Positions 20,112 through 32,683 are shown, numbered from the stretch's first letter. The stretch is 64,000 bases of DNA from Gymnothorax reevesii (GCA_029721435.1 CM056583.1:71891620-71955619), one strand, 5' to 3'. The notes: generated by a model not told the origin, from the sequence alone. Program-made: numbers and translations.

Positions 20112-21295
20112 CATTTTCCAACCTAAAATTACAAGGAATTATGAGATTTTATCCTCTATGATAGGGAATATCATTAAAAGATTCCAAGAATCCAGAAAAT
20201 GTCTGTACACATGGGAGAAAGCCAAAATCTAACTTTGAAGGGCTGTGATTTTTTGGTCCGCAGGCAGCAATCCATTAGAAACCTATGAGATTTTGTGGTG
20301 GAAATCATTGCATGGACTCAGGAACACTTCTGTAAACCATTGTCAGTTAACACAATTTGTTGCTGCATCCATAAATGCAAGTTAAAAGTCTGGCATGCCG
20401 AGATTAAACCATATAGAAACATGAACCAGAAACACTGCCGTATTCTCTGGGCCCAAGCTCATTTAAAATGTACTGAGGCAAAGTGGAAAACTGCCCTATA
20501 GTTTGACAAATAAAAATGTCAAATTATTTTTGGATGTCATGTTTGCCATATCCTGTGGGCTAAAGAAGAGAGGGGTCATCCAGCTCATTATCAGCAAACA
20601 GTTGAAAAGCCAGCATCCATGATAGTATCGGGGTGCATTAGTACACATTGCATGGGTAACTTGTGAATTCATGGAGACACCTTTAATGGTGAACAATATA
20701 TACAGGTTTTGTAGCAACATTTTCTGCCATCCAGATCCCTTTTCAAAAGGAAGGCCTTGCTCATTTTAGCAACACATTGCCAAACACCATACTCTACACG
20801 TATTACAACAACTTGGCTCTGTTGTCTAAAAGAGACTGGGTGCCAAAGTGGTCGGCCTGCAGTCCAGACCTGTCTCTCACTGACAATGTTTGGCGCATTA
20901 TGGTATAAAAATATGACAAAGGTGGCTGCAAAGTATTGGGCAGCTGAAAGCCTACTTACAGCAACAATGGGTAATATTTTCTCTCAAATGACAGCAGTTC
21001 CCAAACACTTACAGGGTATTGATTGAAGAAGACGTGATACAACACATGGTAAACATGCCCTTTTTTTGAAATGTGTTACTGGCATCAAATTCAAAATGAG
21101 CACATATGTCCAAAAAAACAATAAAATATCTCAGTTTCAATATCTGATATATTGTCTTTGCACTATTTTCAAATTAATATAAAGTTATCATCATTTCGAA
21201 ATCAGTGCATTTTGTTTTTATTTACATTTTACACAGTATCCCAACTTCTTGGAAATGGGGTTGTAATTGCAGCTTCTTCCAACTCCCAGAACATA

Positions 21296-21390
21296 CAGTA
21301 CCAGTCAAAAGTTTCAACATGCTTTGGCCCGTTTTTTTCTCTGTTTTCAGCTAAATTCTGTGAGGTTGTTTTTAAACCTCTGTCATAGCC
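21296..21390. mobile_element. Solo terminal repeat of another Tc1 family
   Basis: TACAGTACCAGTCAAAAGTTTCAACATG at 21296 is the diverged start of the very common fish Tc1 terminus (TACAGTACCAGTCAAAAGTTTGGACAC). The following T-rich piece resembles its subterminal part. No matching transposase or second end is nearby. Confidence 0.65.
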
Positions 21391-24300
21391 TCAAATGGCA
21401 AGAGCTAGGGTGAAAATAGCTTGAAGTTACCTGTAAAACTTATGAATGAGTCTGCACTTTCAGTGCTAGATGTCTGGCTGTAAGGTCATCCTATGATGCA
21501 TTTTTCCCAGCTGAATCCAGCATTCAAAATGCCTCTAACTTGGACTGTACACCAAACTATAATCTTACTTCATATTAATGGCACAAATCTATAAGTTTTA
21601 CTGACAGCAGTAATCATCTCATCAGGCTTGTGGGTAACAAAGGTTTGTGCAGTAACAGCTGGAACAGCCGGAGAGGGGCGCTTGTTGGACTAATGACTTG
21701 TGAAACAATCAGGCAGTGGCCGTTTGTATTTAGATCGGTAAATATGGTATGGTACAAGTGCCAGACCATATCTGCTTCTCCAGCTGGGGCCACAGATGGT
21801 CTGGAATCTAAGCAACCTGGGGTGTCTTGTTTCGATTTCACAATCCACCTCTGTTGTCTCCAAGTGACAACTTTACTCTTTCTTCACCGCCCTCACCTTT
21901 CCCACAGCTCATACTGCGTATACAGCACCTACATAGAGCTTCTAGGGTTTTACATCTAAAACAAAATTACAGAAAACAATTAATGAAACACTGTCTTGGA
22001 CAGTGAGCATTTAGCAGTAACACAGTTAAGAGGACAGTGGTAAGTAAGTATGTTAAAAACCTTAACCCCTAAAAGATACATTTATGCTTTCTCTTAAGAA
22101 GGTTCAATATGAGAAAAAGTATTTTTTTCATATTGTAGGACATTATCATAAACAAAATCTGTTAATGCTGGTAACAGCACTTCACTGAAGCACCATCACA
22201 CGTTTATGGTGAAAAATATTCTAATCCAGGATGTTTCCATTGCCACAGCATTACATCTAATGGTAAATATCTAGATCTTGCACATTATTTTGTACACATT
22301 TCCTAGTAATGCAGTGGGATATATTTGGGATCGTTGGAAACCTTGGGATCTCCACTAAGATTTAATTTAGGTCTGAAGTTCCACAGGTTTGAATACAGCA
22401 GCTGCAGTTGACTGACATATATATGGATTGGTAAGTTTTATGGAGTTAATAAGGCAGTACCAATCTCATTTTTAGAATGTAATTGAAAAATCATTCTACA
22501 ATCAATCCACTCCATTTATTTTAAGAAATGTATGTTGTAAATTTTTCTCTCATCAGTTTTTATTCACAATAATTGTGGCTTTAAAAATTATTAATCATAA
22601 AAAGGGAGGATATCATTTTGTTTGTATTTTTGATTTTTGCACACACAGTCCACACTAAATTAGCAATGCCACACATGTTTAACCAAAGGGGTTGAAGGTA
22701 ATTACACAGCAGCATTAAAAATTCAGCAAAACTAAGAGCACAACTTACTTTACATTATTTTATACACCAGTTCCTCAGCTCCAGCTTGACCAGATAGTTC
22801 TTATGAATTTTAGGAAAACTTTTTAATCCACAGTACAATCTGACATAAAGGCTCTGGTTCAATCATTTGGTATCACAGCTTGAATTTCTAAAATTTAACT
22901 CTGGGCTAAATGACTCTGTAGGAGACATTGGCTGCTGGATTACAGAAACCAGGATTGTAGTTGGCAGAATCAAGTAACTGTGTCTACTCAATACTGTGTC
23001 AAGAGGGAAATTGTTCTGGGATGTTATTATCAGATGAAATGAACTAAAACTCAATCCTAAATTTCTCGGAAAAATTACCCTCTTTGTCTCTTACATACAT
23101 TTCTCTTCCAAATCTCGCATACTAAAATCCTCGCATTTGCCTGACACCCACACATGTCCTCTTCTTAGTACTAATAATTTTTCCTTGACCACACTGTTCA
23201 AGCATCTTGGCAGCCAGGAAGGCAAGATGGCCCACCAGCCCTGTGGCCAATCTGACAGCTTGGCGTGAGCAGGAGATAACACACCAGCTGATCCAGTCTC
23301 TATCCTCTCTCGCCTGCTTTTACGGAGACGGGGGCAGGCGTGAATCTCTCAAATCTGTCTGATCTCCATCCCCCATCGCTAGTACAAAAACATGCCTTGA
23401 TGACATAAAGCAAATGAAATGTCCAACCTGGGGCTTGTGCATTTGTCAATGAATACTGCGGAACAATCCTAAACCCAGATTGAAAGCACAGTGCTCAATG
23501 AGAGCTCAGCCGTTGGGGGGAACTGGGCCGCAGGTGCCCCGCAACGCCTGGCTTGGGTATGGCAAGAGTAATAAGCACACCATTTTTTCTATTAAATTGC
23601 AAAACCTGTTTTTAGTTTCATGCACCATCAAGGTGTTTTTACAGTAAATCAATAAATATATGGTTCCCAGTCTCCATCCAGCGATGTGTGTGCCACTATT
23701 CCTCGCAGACTTGCCAAAAATGCTCGTCAATACATCGCATTTGCTTGTAAACATCTAAAATTCGAAAAAATGGGGAAAAAAAAACAGCCATGTTAGCCCC
23801 TGCCCATGCCAATCCTCAATGCCTGTGTGCATTATCAGATTGATTGGCCAACTGACTGTGGAGAAAAATGGATACAGACAGAAGGATGGAAGGACAGAGA
23901 GTTTTTCTCATTTTGTAGTCGGACAATCTGTTGAAAGTGAATGAGTTTGAATAATTTATGATTTTTTGCAGCTATTAAATAGATTTAACAAACAATTGGG
24001 CTCACTGAAAATGTGCAGAATGATAAAATTCAGCAATAATACAGTATGATTCAATCAGCATGCATAACGAGGGAGGCTCTTGGAGAGCACAGACCTCGGC
24101 AGCATTCCACTCTTTTGTGTTATGCAAATCTGCAAGGTCAACCTTCATATTTGTAAAATTAGCTTAGTTTAAAATTAGTTTTGGCCCATTGAACATTACT
24201 ACCACCAAGTGGATATTAAAATGTATGGCATTTATTCCAATCTTACAATCCTGCAATGGTGAAAAATCCTTTGAAAAAATTTCTGGATCTGGACGGTGAT

Positions 24301-25614
24301 CCAAGCCACCACCAAAATCTAGTGGGTTGTTCTTTGGGCCATGGCCCACACTTCAAAAAATTATCATTGAAATAGATTAAGAAATTTGAGAAATATTGTC
24401 TCATCTAACAACTAACAGACACAGGTGGAAACATTACCTCTGCCCTTTGTTGGCTGAGGGAGGAAAATATAACAGAGAAAGGTTGTTTCCATAAGCATGG
24501 TGGACTTTTCTGCATGTGCTATGTCTGATTAAATGCGCGCAGATTGATGGCCACATCTTTTTCTATTTTCCACCTGCCAAAAGAACAGGGTGGTATATAT
24601 ACAGTGTGTCTCTGTGTGTGCGCACGTGTAGGTGTACATATACAGTATATATATTATTTATTTATTTATTTTTTACCAGGGCTATGCACAACTGGGTCTA
24701 GCTATGAATATTGAGGGCGTAGTAATATTTCAGGGCGTGTTCTCCATGTAATTTTGATGACACCAGTGGGAGTGTCATTTAAATGAGGCTGTGCAAAGTG
24801 ATTTTTGGTATCTTTCTGATACTGTATATAAAGGAGACCTCATGACTTTCCAGAGCCACATCTAAGCTGAAGCATAACCTATTTCTAATTTCACCTGAAG
24901 GCACCAACGAACAGAATCATTTAATTGTGCCATAAATTTGTATTACTAGAACGCAGGCCACATTTGGCATCAGTAATAGAGCATAACTGTTGGGCCTGCG
25001 TGCTATTTCTCATAGCCAGCTTTACCTTCCTGTAGGTTCATATAAAGATATGATGGATTAATACTCAGAAAATGTCAGTTGTGACATGTCAAACTTAAAA
25101 AATATGTTTACTTGATTTTATTTGTTCAACCCACTTGGAACGGCCATATTTGGACCAAATACTGTTTTCAGTAGCCTGCATTTGTGACCACTGACAGAAT
25201 GCAGTTTACTTAATTGCCTAAAGGCAAAGACACATTTTTTTTCAGTGCTCTAAGCTTGAAATTTACCAGAACATTAAATGTGTTCGAATGTCACACTACA
25301 ATGGCTAAATGTCCCATAAACTGATACAGCTTCTTGATGTACCATATATCACAAATTAATCTTATAAATGGTGACGTCCAACACGTGCTAGGTAATACAC
25401 TGTATAACTACCAATATGTAGAGTTGCATTAGATATCCAATACATACTGGTGCAAAATGAAATAAAAAAATGAAGTTTGTTTCCAAAACAAAAAATATCC
25501 ATATTACTAATTTTGAGTGAATCAGCTTTTTCTATGTTGGCGCTTATTGCATTTTATAGGAAACATAAAAAGAAAAACAAGATAGTTGATGAGATACAGC
25601 AAAATGTTTGAAGT
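21391..25614. other. Intergenic, no gene recognised
   Basis: AT-rich sequence. 21610-21910 has a 109-codon plus and a 75-codon minus frame, neither recognised. 23080-23560 is more balanced in composition. TATA/ATTT-rich simple sequence occurs at 24590-24680. No exon with convincing splice sites or transposase motif was found. Confidence 0.4.
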
Positions 25615-25832
25615 TTTTGGCGATATTTTTGGGCCAGTGACCTTGAAAAAATAGGCCAGGGTCACCTTTAGGCATGTCATTTGTAGGGCTTTATGAGATG
25701 CATGTCCAAGTATTGACGGGCGCGCGCATACACGCACCCACGCACGCACGCACGCACGCACACACGCATGCACGGACGGAGCCCGATACCATAGCTCCCG
25801 CGGCATACCATAGCTCCTGCACCGCGAGCGGC
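25615..25832 (+). repeat. 3' end of a dispersed repeat related to the 2852 family, with CACG tract
   Basis: GGGCCAGTGACCTTGAAAAA..GGCCAGGGTCACCTTTAGGCATG, then ATTGACGGGCGCGCGC and a (CACG)n tract at 25727-25772, then CACGGACGGAGCCCGATACCATAGCTCCCGCGGC. The closing ACGGACGGAGCC..ATA block parallels the tail of the repeat at 4605-4640 (ACGGACGGAGCCATATGC). Noncoding; minus-strand Ala/Arg/Cys-rich frames are artefacts of the CACG tract. Confidence 0.65.
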
Positions 25833-26035
25833 GGGATCTAAATATTATGTATCATTAAATATTATATATATTTTATATATTTTGCATATTTTTTTAGTGC
25901 TTTGTTTCTAAGATTGTTTTGAATTTTTGATTCATCTTTTCTCCACAACGTTAAAATGTGACTGATCATTTTTCCATTGTGGACTTCAAATACTTTTGTA
26001 AGTGGCATTTTGGAGGCAGGACTGAATCAGAGAAT

Positions 26036-26081
26036 ATACACACACACACACACAAACCCACACACACACACACACACTGAC
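26036..26081 (+). repeat. (CA)n microsatellite
   Basis: Dinucleotide CA tract interrupted once by AAACC. Confidence 0.93.
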
Positions 26082-26084
26082 AGT

Positions 26085-26983
26085 TTATTTGTTGAGTCAG
26101 TGATGAACATTTCATCATTAGTAATTTCAGATTGATGTATATGCTAGATGCATGTTTTTGATCAGATTTCCTTTTATGTGCACCTAATTACCTAATTACT
26201 GGCTATCATTCTGCATGACCATCAATGAGATATTCAATGTCCAAGAATGTAGCGAGGCAGTGCCCTGTCACTCAGTTCACATTTAACTCCACGGTTTTAG
26301 AATGACTATTCAGCTTTACATTTTCATTAAGATTCTGGTCACTCCTCGGAGTTGCAGTTTGTTCTTCTCATGGAGGCTTCCTCATGTTTGTTTATAATCA
26401 TTCTACTGATGGGTAACAGAGTATTAATGACAGTCAGGCCACACCTCAGCTGGATATCAGGAGGTTAAGTGACTGGATGCGTATGGAATCTGTCCCAGCT
26501 AGTCCTTAATGACGGAGCTAATGAGGGAGAACGGCATAGTTGTTGAGCAGGGCAAGCTCTGTTCCTCAGCCTTTCCATCTCGCTTCTGATTTTGACTACA
26601 TTAACATCATAATCGAGGCTGTGAGGACCTTTCTATGGTAGTTTATGTAACATTGTGCTGCCCCCTGCTGCACTGGACGCTTCATGACTCAAATTGCTGA
26701 TGTGCTTACTTTTCACCTCAGCATTTACTATATTACACCATGTGCTATACTCACAACAATGTCAGGTTGGTATGGGCCTTTTTAGAAATAAATATTGTCA
26801 AAACTAGTGTTGGACTGAAAGCTGTTGTTGGATCTTACAAAGTTCAATGAATGCCATCTTTTCTATTTTGTGTATTCATTTTTTTTCCCATAATTTTTGA
26901 ATCAATAAGTTGAAGTGTCTAAAGCGATGCATTTAATTCTAGTGACACACATTGCACTTCATATTTGAATCTCCCTGATATAC
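26085..26983. other. Intergenic; candidate conserved noncoding segment 26100-26670
   Basis: Non-repetitive, with repeated homeodomain-type words (CACCTAATTACCTAATTACTGG near 26180, GAGTATTAATGACAG near 26420, GACGGAGCTAATGAGG near 26510). No exon features. Confidence 0.4.
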
Positions 26984-27275
26984 ATTAGTGAGCCAAAATA
27001 TAACCACACACAGAAGGTGTAAATAATGTTGAATATCTTGAAGTTTAAAGACAGTGAACGGATATTGGGCGGTAAATGGACAGCCATTTTCCTAGGGAAG
27101 AGATGGCATAAGGATGCCCTGTAGGAGGAGGATAAGCCAGTGGATGGACTCTGTAAAAAGTTCAACTGCAAAACACTGGATCCAGGAATGCATGTAGATG
27201 TCAGTTTGGAGGAGTATGCAAAGGACTGCCAGCATATTAAGCTGGTGGTCATAATGTTTTGGCTAAGCGCTGAAT
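26984..27275. mobile_element. Short Tc1-like derivative
   Basis: Left end GTGAGCCAAAATATAACCAC (26989) and right end GGTGGTCATAATGTTTTGGCT (27243-27263) are imperfect inverted repeats of the fish Tc1 family whose end reads GTGGTCATAATGTT. The interior (CTGGATCCAGGAATGCATGTAGATGTCAGTTTG) is a shrunken relic of its transposase. Internally deleted and inactive; same broad family as the copy at 47783. Confidence 0.65.
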
Positions 27276-28139
27276 ACTGAGTGTGTATAAATATTTTACT
27301 GTTCATATTCTGAGCCAGATGTTCAGATATACAGCTTGGCTTATTCCCAGCTTCCAGATTTTATAAAGTCAGGCGTAAATCATTTCGAGTCAAGCAATAA
27401 ACGGGTAATATAATGCATGTCCTCACCATAACCCACTAATGCACCACTTTCAGTTCTTGCCTAGCAGTTTCGTACTTATAATTAAGAAGATATACAAGCC
27501 TTTCCTTTTTTCAACGTATGGCTCGATCAGATCTGTTTAATACAAGCTTGCTTATGACAAAATGCGTCATAAATCCAAAAGACTATATTAAATGCACACC
27601 CTTGGCACATTCATGAGCTGGAATGAACTGCGTAGGTTTTGTCAGCACTCCTGTGTAGGAGCAGTAATGTGATTGCTTACTAACTTTTCACTAAGTTTTC
27701 ACTCATCGACACTGGCTGGCATTTTATTCAACAGGAAAACATAGGTTTGATGCGTGCCCAAATTACATCGATATCTTAAGGTAACCAAAATAGATCTGAT
27801 CAAACATTGCACCACTACTACTCAAAGCATGTGCCATCATTATGAAACTTTAAAAAAGTAATTACAAAACATGTGAAGCTGAAATCATTTGACTATGTGT
27901 TCTTTGTAGTGACATATACATATGTTATGTGACAGTTGGATTTTGCGCTTTATGGCATCCAGTCGATGGTGAAATGCAACACACTGTACACTCCCCCTGG
28001 ATTGTCAGAGGGTTTATGAGCAGTGCAGTGTGGGTGTATATAAGCTGGTAAATACTTATTTTCACAGTGCAGGAAAAAGCTGCAGTCCCATGAGAAGAAA
28101 GTGTTTTTTAACTATCAGCTTGTAATACTGCATAAACGA
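27276..28139. other. Intergenic, no feature recognised
   Basis: AT-rich unique sequence. TGTATATAAGCTGG near 28035 resembles a TATA box, but no coding sequence follows. Confidence 0.4.
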
Positions 28140-29849
28140 CAACCCCAATTCCAATGTAGTTGGGATGTTGTATAAAACGTGAATAAAAACAGAATACAAT
28201 GATTTGCAAATCCTTTTTGACCTACTGTGTATTCAATTGAGTACACTACAAAGACAAGATATTTGAAGTTCAAACTGATAAAATTCATTGTTTTTTTGGA
28301 AATAGTCACTCATTTTTAATTTGATGCCTGCAACATGTTCCAAAAAAGCTGGGACCGGGGCAACAAAAGACTGGGAAACTTGCAGAATGCTCAAAAACAA
28401 CTGTTTGGAATATTCCACTGGTGAGCAGGTTAATTGGAAACAGGTGAGTGTCATGATTATGTATAAAAGGAGCATCCCCGAAAGGCTCAGTTCACAAGCA
28501 AGGATGGGGTGAGGCTAACCACTTTGTGAACAACTGCATGAGCAAACAGTCCAACAGTTTAAGAATGTTTCTCAAAGTGCAGTTGCAAGTAATTAAGGGA
28601 TTTAATCAACAACAGTCCGTAATATCATCAAAAGATTCAGAGAATCCGGAGAACCCAGATAGCAAGCACCTCCACTCCGGATCTGCCCCGACTCCAGCTG
28701 ATCTGGCTCAGAGCCGGGGCACATCCGGAGCGGAGGCGCTTGCTATCTGGGAAATCTCCACATGTAAGCGGCAAGGCCGAAAACCAACATTGAATGCCCG
28801 TGAACGTTGGTCCCTTAGGTGGCACAGCATTAAAAACCAACATCATTCTGTAAAGGATATTACCATGGGGGCTCAGAAAAACTTCAGATAGCCATTGTCA
28901 GTTAACACAGTTCATCGCTACATCTACAAGTGCAAGTTAAAACTTTAACATGCAAAGTGAAAGCCATATATCAACAACACCCAGAAATACCACCAGCTTC
29001 TCTGGGTTCGAGCTCATCTGAGATGAACTGTTGCAAAGTGGAAAAGTGTGCTGTGGTCTGACGAGTCCACATTTCAAATTGTTTTTGGAAATCATGGACA
29101 TTGTGTCAAAGAGGAAAAGGACCATCCAAATTGTTATCAGAGCAAAGTTCAAAAGCCAGCATCTGTGATGGTATGGGGATGTGTTAGTGCCCATGACATG
29201 GGTAACTTGCACATCTGTGAAGGCACCATTAAAAGGAACATACAGGTTTTGGAGAAACATATGCTGCCATCCAAGCAACATCTTTTACAGGGATGTCCCT
29301 GCTTATTTAAGCAAGACAATGCCAAGCCGTATTCTGGCCGTGTTACAACAGTGTGGCTTCATCGTAAAAGAGTGCAGGTAATAGATTGTCCCTCCTGTAA
29401 TCCAGACCTGTCTCCCATTGAAAATGTGTGGCGCATTATGAAGCGCCAAATACGACAACGGAGACCCTGGACTGGTGAGCATCTGAAGTAGTACATCAAG
29501 CAAGAATGGGAAAGAATTCCACGTTCAAAGCTTCTACAATTAGTGTCCTCAGTTTCCAAATGCTTATTGAGTGTTGTTAAAAGGAATGGTGATGTAACAC
29601 AGTGGTAAACAAGCCCCTGTCCCACCTTTTTTTGGAACATGTTGCAGGCATCAAATTCAAGATGAGTGAAAATTAAAAAAAAAAACAAAAAAAAAAACCA
29701 ATAAAGTTTATCAGTTTGAACATTAAATATCTTGTCTTTGTAGTGTACTTTGAATATACGCAGGTCGAAAAAGATTTGCAATTCTTTTTATTCTGTTTTT
29801 ATTCACGTTTTACACAATGTCCCAACTTCATTGGAAAATGAGATTTGTG
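28140..29849 (+). mobile_element. Tc1-like element (copy D), near full length
   Basis: About 1.7 kb with long inverted ends: CAACCCCAATTCCAATGTAGTTGGGATG at the left, ATGTCCCAACTTCATTGGAAAATG at the right, plus inverted inner blocks (CACTACAAAGACAAGATATTT near 28245; AAATATCTTGTCTTTGTAGTG near 29725). The transposase is on the plus strand: IIKRFRESGE (28626-28653), then GRKPTLNARERW, and at 29048-29488 the catalytic part with [13 protein letters not shown] and [11 protein letters not shown], the DD34E triad spacing of Tc1. It is broken by a MITE at 28654 and by stops near 28890. Confidence 0.92.
28654..28751. mobile_element. 98-bp palindromic MITE inside the Tc1-like transposase
   Basis: CCCAGATAGCAAGC at the left and GCTTGCTATCTGGG at the right are exact inverted ends, and the arms pair for about 37 bp through CCGGATCTGCCCCG / CGGGGCACATCCGG. 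Removing it rejoins GGAGAA with ATCTCC and restores the transposase frame (RESGE-IS), leaving AA as the apparent 2-bp duplication. It therefore inserted after the Tc1 copy did. Superfamily unknown. Confidence 0.85.
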
Positions 29850-31364
29850 CTACGTAACCATCCATCTATATTCTAATCTGCTCATTCTTGGTGTGAGTTG
29901 TGGGGTAGGGTATGGCAGGTGTGGGAGCCTATGCCAGTATAACATTTCACCAATCATAGGTATCACACATCATTCACTCATGTTCTCATATGGGAATACA
30001 GCAGACTCCAAGTAGCCTCACAAGCAGGCGTTTGAACTTTGAGATGAAACCAGAGTGCATCAATCTACGAAAACCAATGAAGAACTTACAAACTCACAAA
30101 GCCCAGGCCAAAATCAAAAGCTTTTCATTGAAACCATGAATGTGATCCTCAGAAAACTCTACCAAATTTATATCATGAATGTTTATTGCTCAAGAATCTC
30201 CGACAGACCCCATGCTACCAGTGTGCATATGTGTGACAGAGGCATCACTGGCAAATGAGGTTAGAGAGACAAAATTAATGATCTATGCTGAGGATTTTGC
30301 CATAGAGGGATCGATAATCCTTAAAAAAAAAAATGCAAAGTCAATGTTGCAAATGCGCGAATCCTTCTCTCCATACCCAGAATAGAGCAGGCTCTCTCGA
30401 CTGTGGAATTGCCCCTTCACAGCTTGCTTGGCCATAAGGCAGGGAGGGTCTCAGTGATAATGGCAGCAGAAGGCCCCAGCACTCGCCAGCTGGCAACTGT
30501 TTCCAAAATATGCCACTATAAAGAGGCACGCACTTTTCTGATGATGCCATGTGATGAGTGGCGCGCTACAGGGCAAGGGGAAAGCAGGGGGAAGATAGTA
30601 GAGGAGTTCGTTCAAAAGGAACATCTTGCCTTTTCACCCCTTTCTGTGCATGTCAGAGAAGAAATACCATTAAGCCCCCCACTAGAGATTTCTGCATAAT
30701 GGGGGCCAAGTTGAATGTAACTATTCATTAATACGCAACTAGATATGATTACCAGAAGACTGGCAAGGTTTATTTTACCTTCATCACATTATGGATGTAG
30801 CTTGCATTTGATTCTTGATTCTTTGCAAACATAAAATGCACTAAAAAAAATTAATTATCATTGATCACTTGCAGCAGAAAAGCCATCTCAATGGATTTGC
30901 AATTAGCGTTCATCGTAATTCATTGGACGGTGACACAATGCTGTTATTTTGGCTCTGCTGGCCAAGTCAATCATTGAATCTGAATCCAACTAAAGATTTG
31001 TTTTACTTGTCTGAAGAGGAGACTGCAGTAAAAATGTCCCTGAAACAAGCAGGAAGTGAAGAATGTTGCAGTACTGTCCTAGTGGAGCTTCTCAAGAGAA
31101 CGTACTCAAATAAAAAATATGCTCTTATTTCTCAATGGTGCATCTAATATGTATGAAACGCCCCCAAATTAAACCTGACTGTCTTCAACTTCATTGTCAT
31201 TGTAAACTATCAGGGTGAAGGTACAGCATTCAAGTAAAACTGGATAAATGAATACAAAACAAATCTACAAACTATTTAATAAAAGCAAAAATCTTACACT
31301 TAAAATTCATGTAATACGGTAATGCATTAACCTAACATTTACAAATTACAATACACTTCTTCTA
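29850..31364. other. Intergenic; possible Tc1-like shred at 30930-31150
   Basis: No gene recognised. The plus strand at 30938-31000 reads FWLCWPSQSLNLNPTKDLF, which resembles the WPSQSPDLNPIENLW block around the catalytic Glu of Tc1 transposases, with the Glu lost. The rest is unassigned. 30400-30700 is less AT-rich and unique. Confidence 0.5.
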
Positions 31365-31411
31365 TTAACCATCAAAGGACAATTCACAGTCACCCACAGC
31401 CTCATCAGAAT
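31365..31411 (-). CDS. Candidate orphan terminal exon (unidentified)
   Basis: On the minus strand a long pyrimidine tract and AAGCAG form a strong acceptor at 31412. The next 47 nt read, in phase 2, SDEAVGDCELSFDG followed by TAA at 31365-31367, and an ATTAAA signal lies about 85 nt further on (near 31277-31282). An acidic C-terminal tail with acceptor, stop and poly(A) signal is what a last exon looks like. I do not recognise the protein and no upstream exon was found, so it may be chance or a decayed gene. Confidence 0.25.
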
Positions 31412-32620
31412 CTGCTTAAAAAGAAAAAAAAAAGTCTTTAATCACAAGCTTTAAGGTAATTCAAGGACACATTATATTAGTAAGAGGAAAAACTCTCCAG
31501 TGGTCATATTTCTCATGCACGTTTTTATGCGCTTTTAAAAAAAAAAAACAAAAATAAAAACAAACAAACAAACAAAAAAATGGAAGGGGGTTCATCTCTT
31601 TGGCATTCGGAGACAGCTCTAAAGCTGATAAACTGTGCAGTTTCTTGCACCAATGCGGGGATTTTCTGAGCTTTTTAGATTTTATGTGTGAGTGTGTGTG
31701 CCCACATGGTCATATCCACGTCCATGTGTGCATGCTTTTGCATGTGGGCATGTGTCTGCAAGTGCGAGCATGTGGCTTTGCCGCCTTTGTAAAATGAGCA
31801 CTTTCCTGAACTTATCCATGGTTCACACATCTCAGCTGGTACCCCTATGCCTGTTAGGACAGTAGACCACATGGTTATTTTGGACACGGTCACGGTTCAG
31901 TAAAAGGTTCAGCTGTGGCTTGGCTTTGCTCAGCCCACATAGGTCACATGTTATGCTACATCAAGAAACTTCAAAAATAAATAAATAAATATCTTTCCTA
32001 AGAGTTTTCATAAACATAAACACTTCAAACAGACCACCATCTGCTTTCACACAAGAAAGTACATCTTATACTACACCTGTCACACTTGAGTAATTATCCT
32101 GGAAAATGTTGTCAACTACACAAAGACCAATCCCATCATTGCAATGTGGGCTTAAGGGTGGTACATGAATACATGTAAAGTCAGTGCATTCCTCATTATA
32201 CATGCACACTGAGCAGACAAAATTCCGTTATATTGCAGAAAGATTAAAACAACAAAGGCTCTGAAGTATATTAATGTACATTGCATTTCATGCAAAAAAA
32301 AAAGAAAAAAAAACTTATTTGCTGAAATGTACCTATCGAGGAAAAGAATCTTTCACAAGCATTCCAGAATGCAAATGAGTTCCTAGTCAAAAACATCCAT
32401 CCTTGTCCTTTCTCAAGACAAGGCAGGTCACCCATCATTGAACTGGAGGGGAAAATCAACAAACAAACAAAAAAAAATGGAGCTGGAGCGACACTTGCAG
32501 AAACTGGAAAAAACAAGACAAGACTGAGGACACTCATTATTTCCAATGGTGGCTAAAAGTTTTTCCATTCCAATTTGAAGGCCTTATTGTTTGTCAGACC
32601 AGGGACCCAATGAGGGCCAT
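31412..32620. other. Intergenic, no feature recognised
   Basis: Contains A-rich runs (31535-31580) and a TG-rich stretch (31685-31770). A plus-strand MELERHLQKLEKTRQD frame ending at 32527 is short and unsupported. Confidence 0.4.
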
Positions 32621-32683
32621 TGTGTTTTGATTTTATTCACAATTTACACTTTGTCCCAACTATTTCAGAATTGGGGTTGTACA
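32621..32683. mobile_element. Solo Tc1-like terminal repeat matching copy B
   Basis: TTTTATTCACAATTTACACTTTGTCCCAACTATTTCAGAATTGGGGTTGTA is the inverse of the left end of the element at 18654 (CAACCCCAATTCTGAAATAGTTGGGACAAA..). It lies alone, with no transposase on either side, 13 kb from copy B. Confidence 0.85.

Larger units (their letters stand above)
18258..21263 (+). mobile_element. Tc1-like element (copy C), split by a nested insertion
   Basis: Ends CAACTCCAACTCC..AAAAAGTTGGGCCA (18258) and TATCCCAACTTCTTGGAAATGGGGTTG (21263) are the inverted termini, flanked by TA on both sides. The left arm runs 18258-18651; the element resumes near 20112 and carries a decayed plus-strand transposase: WTQEHFCKPLSVNTICCCIH (20312), MNQKHCRILWAQAHLKCTEAKW, and later fragments to about 20920. 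Many stops make it inactive. A second Tc1-like element plus foreign sequence occupies 18652-20111. Confidence 0.88.

Noticed and set aside
25522..25806. Cys/Arg/Ala-rich 94-codon minus-strand protein
   Set aside because: The composition is produced by the CACG tandem tract.
28139..29849. Active Tc1-like transposase
   Set aside because: The frame is broken by a MITE and several stops, and the ends have decayed; it cannot encode a complete enzyme.
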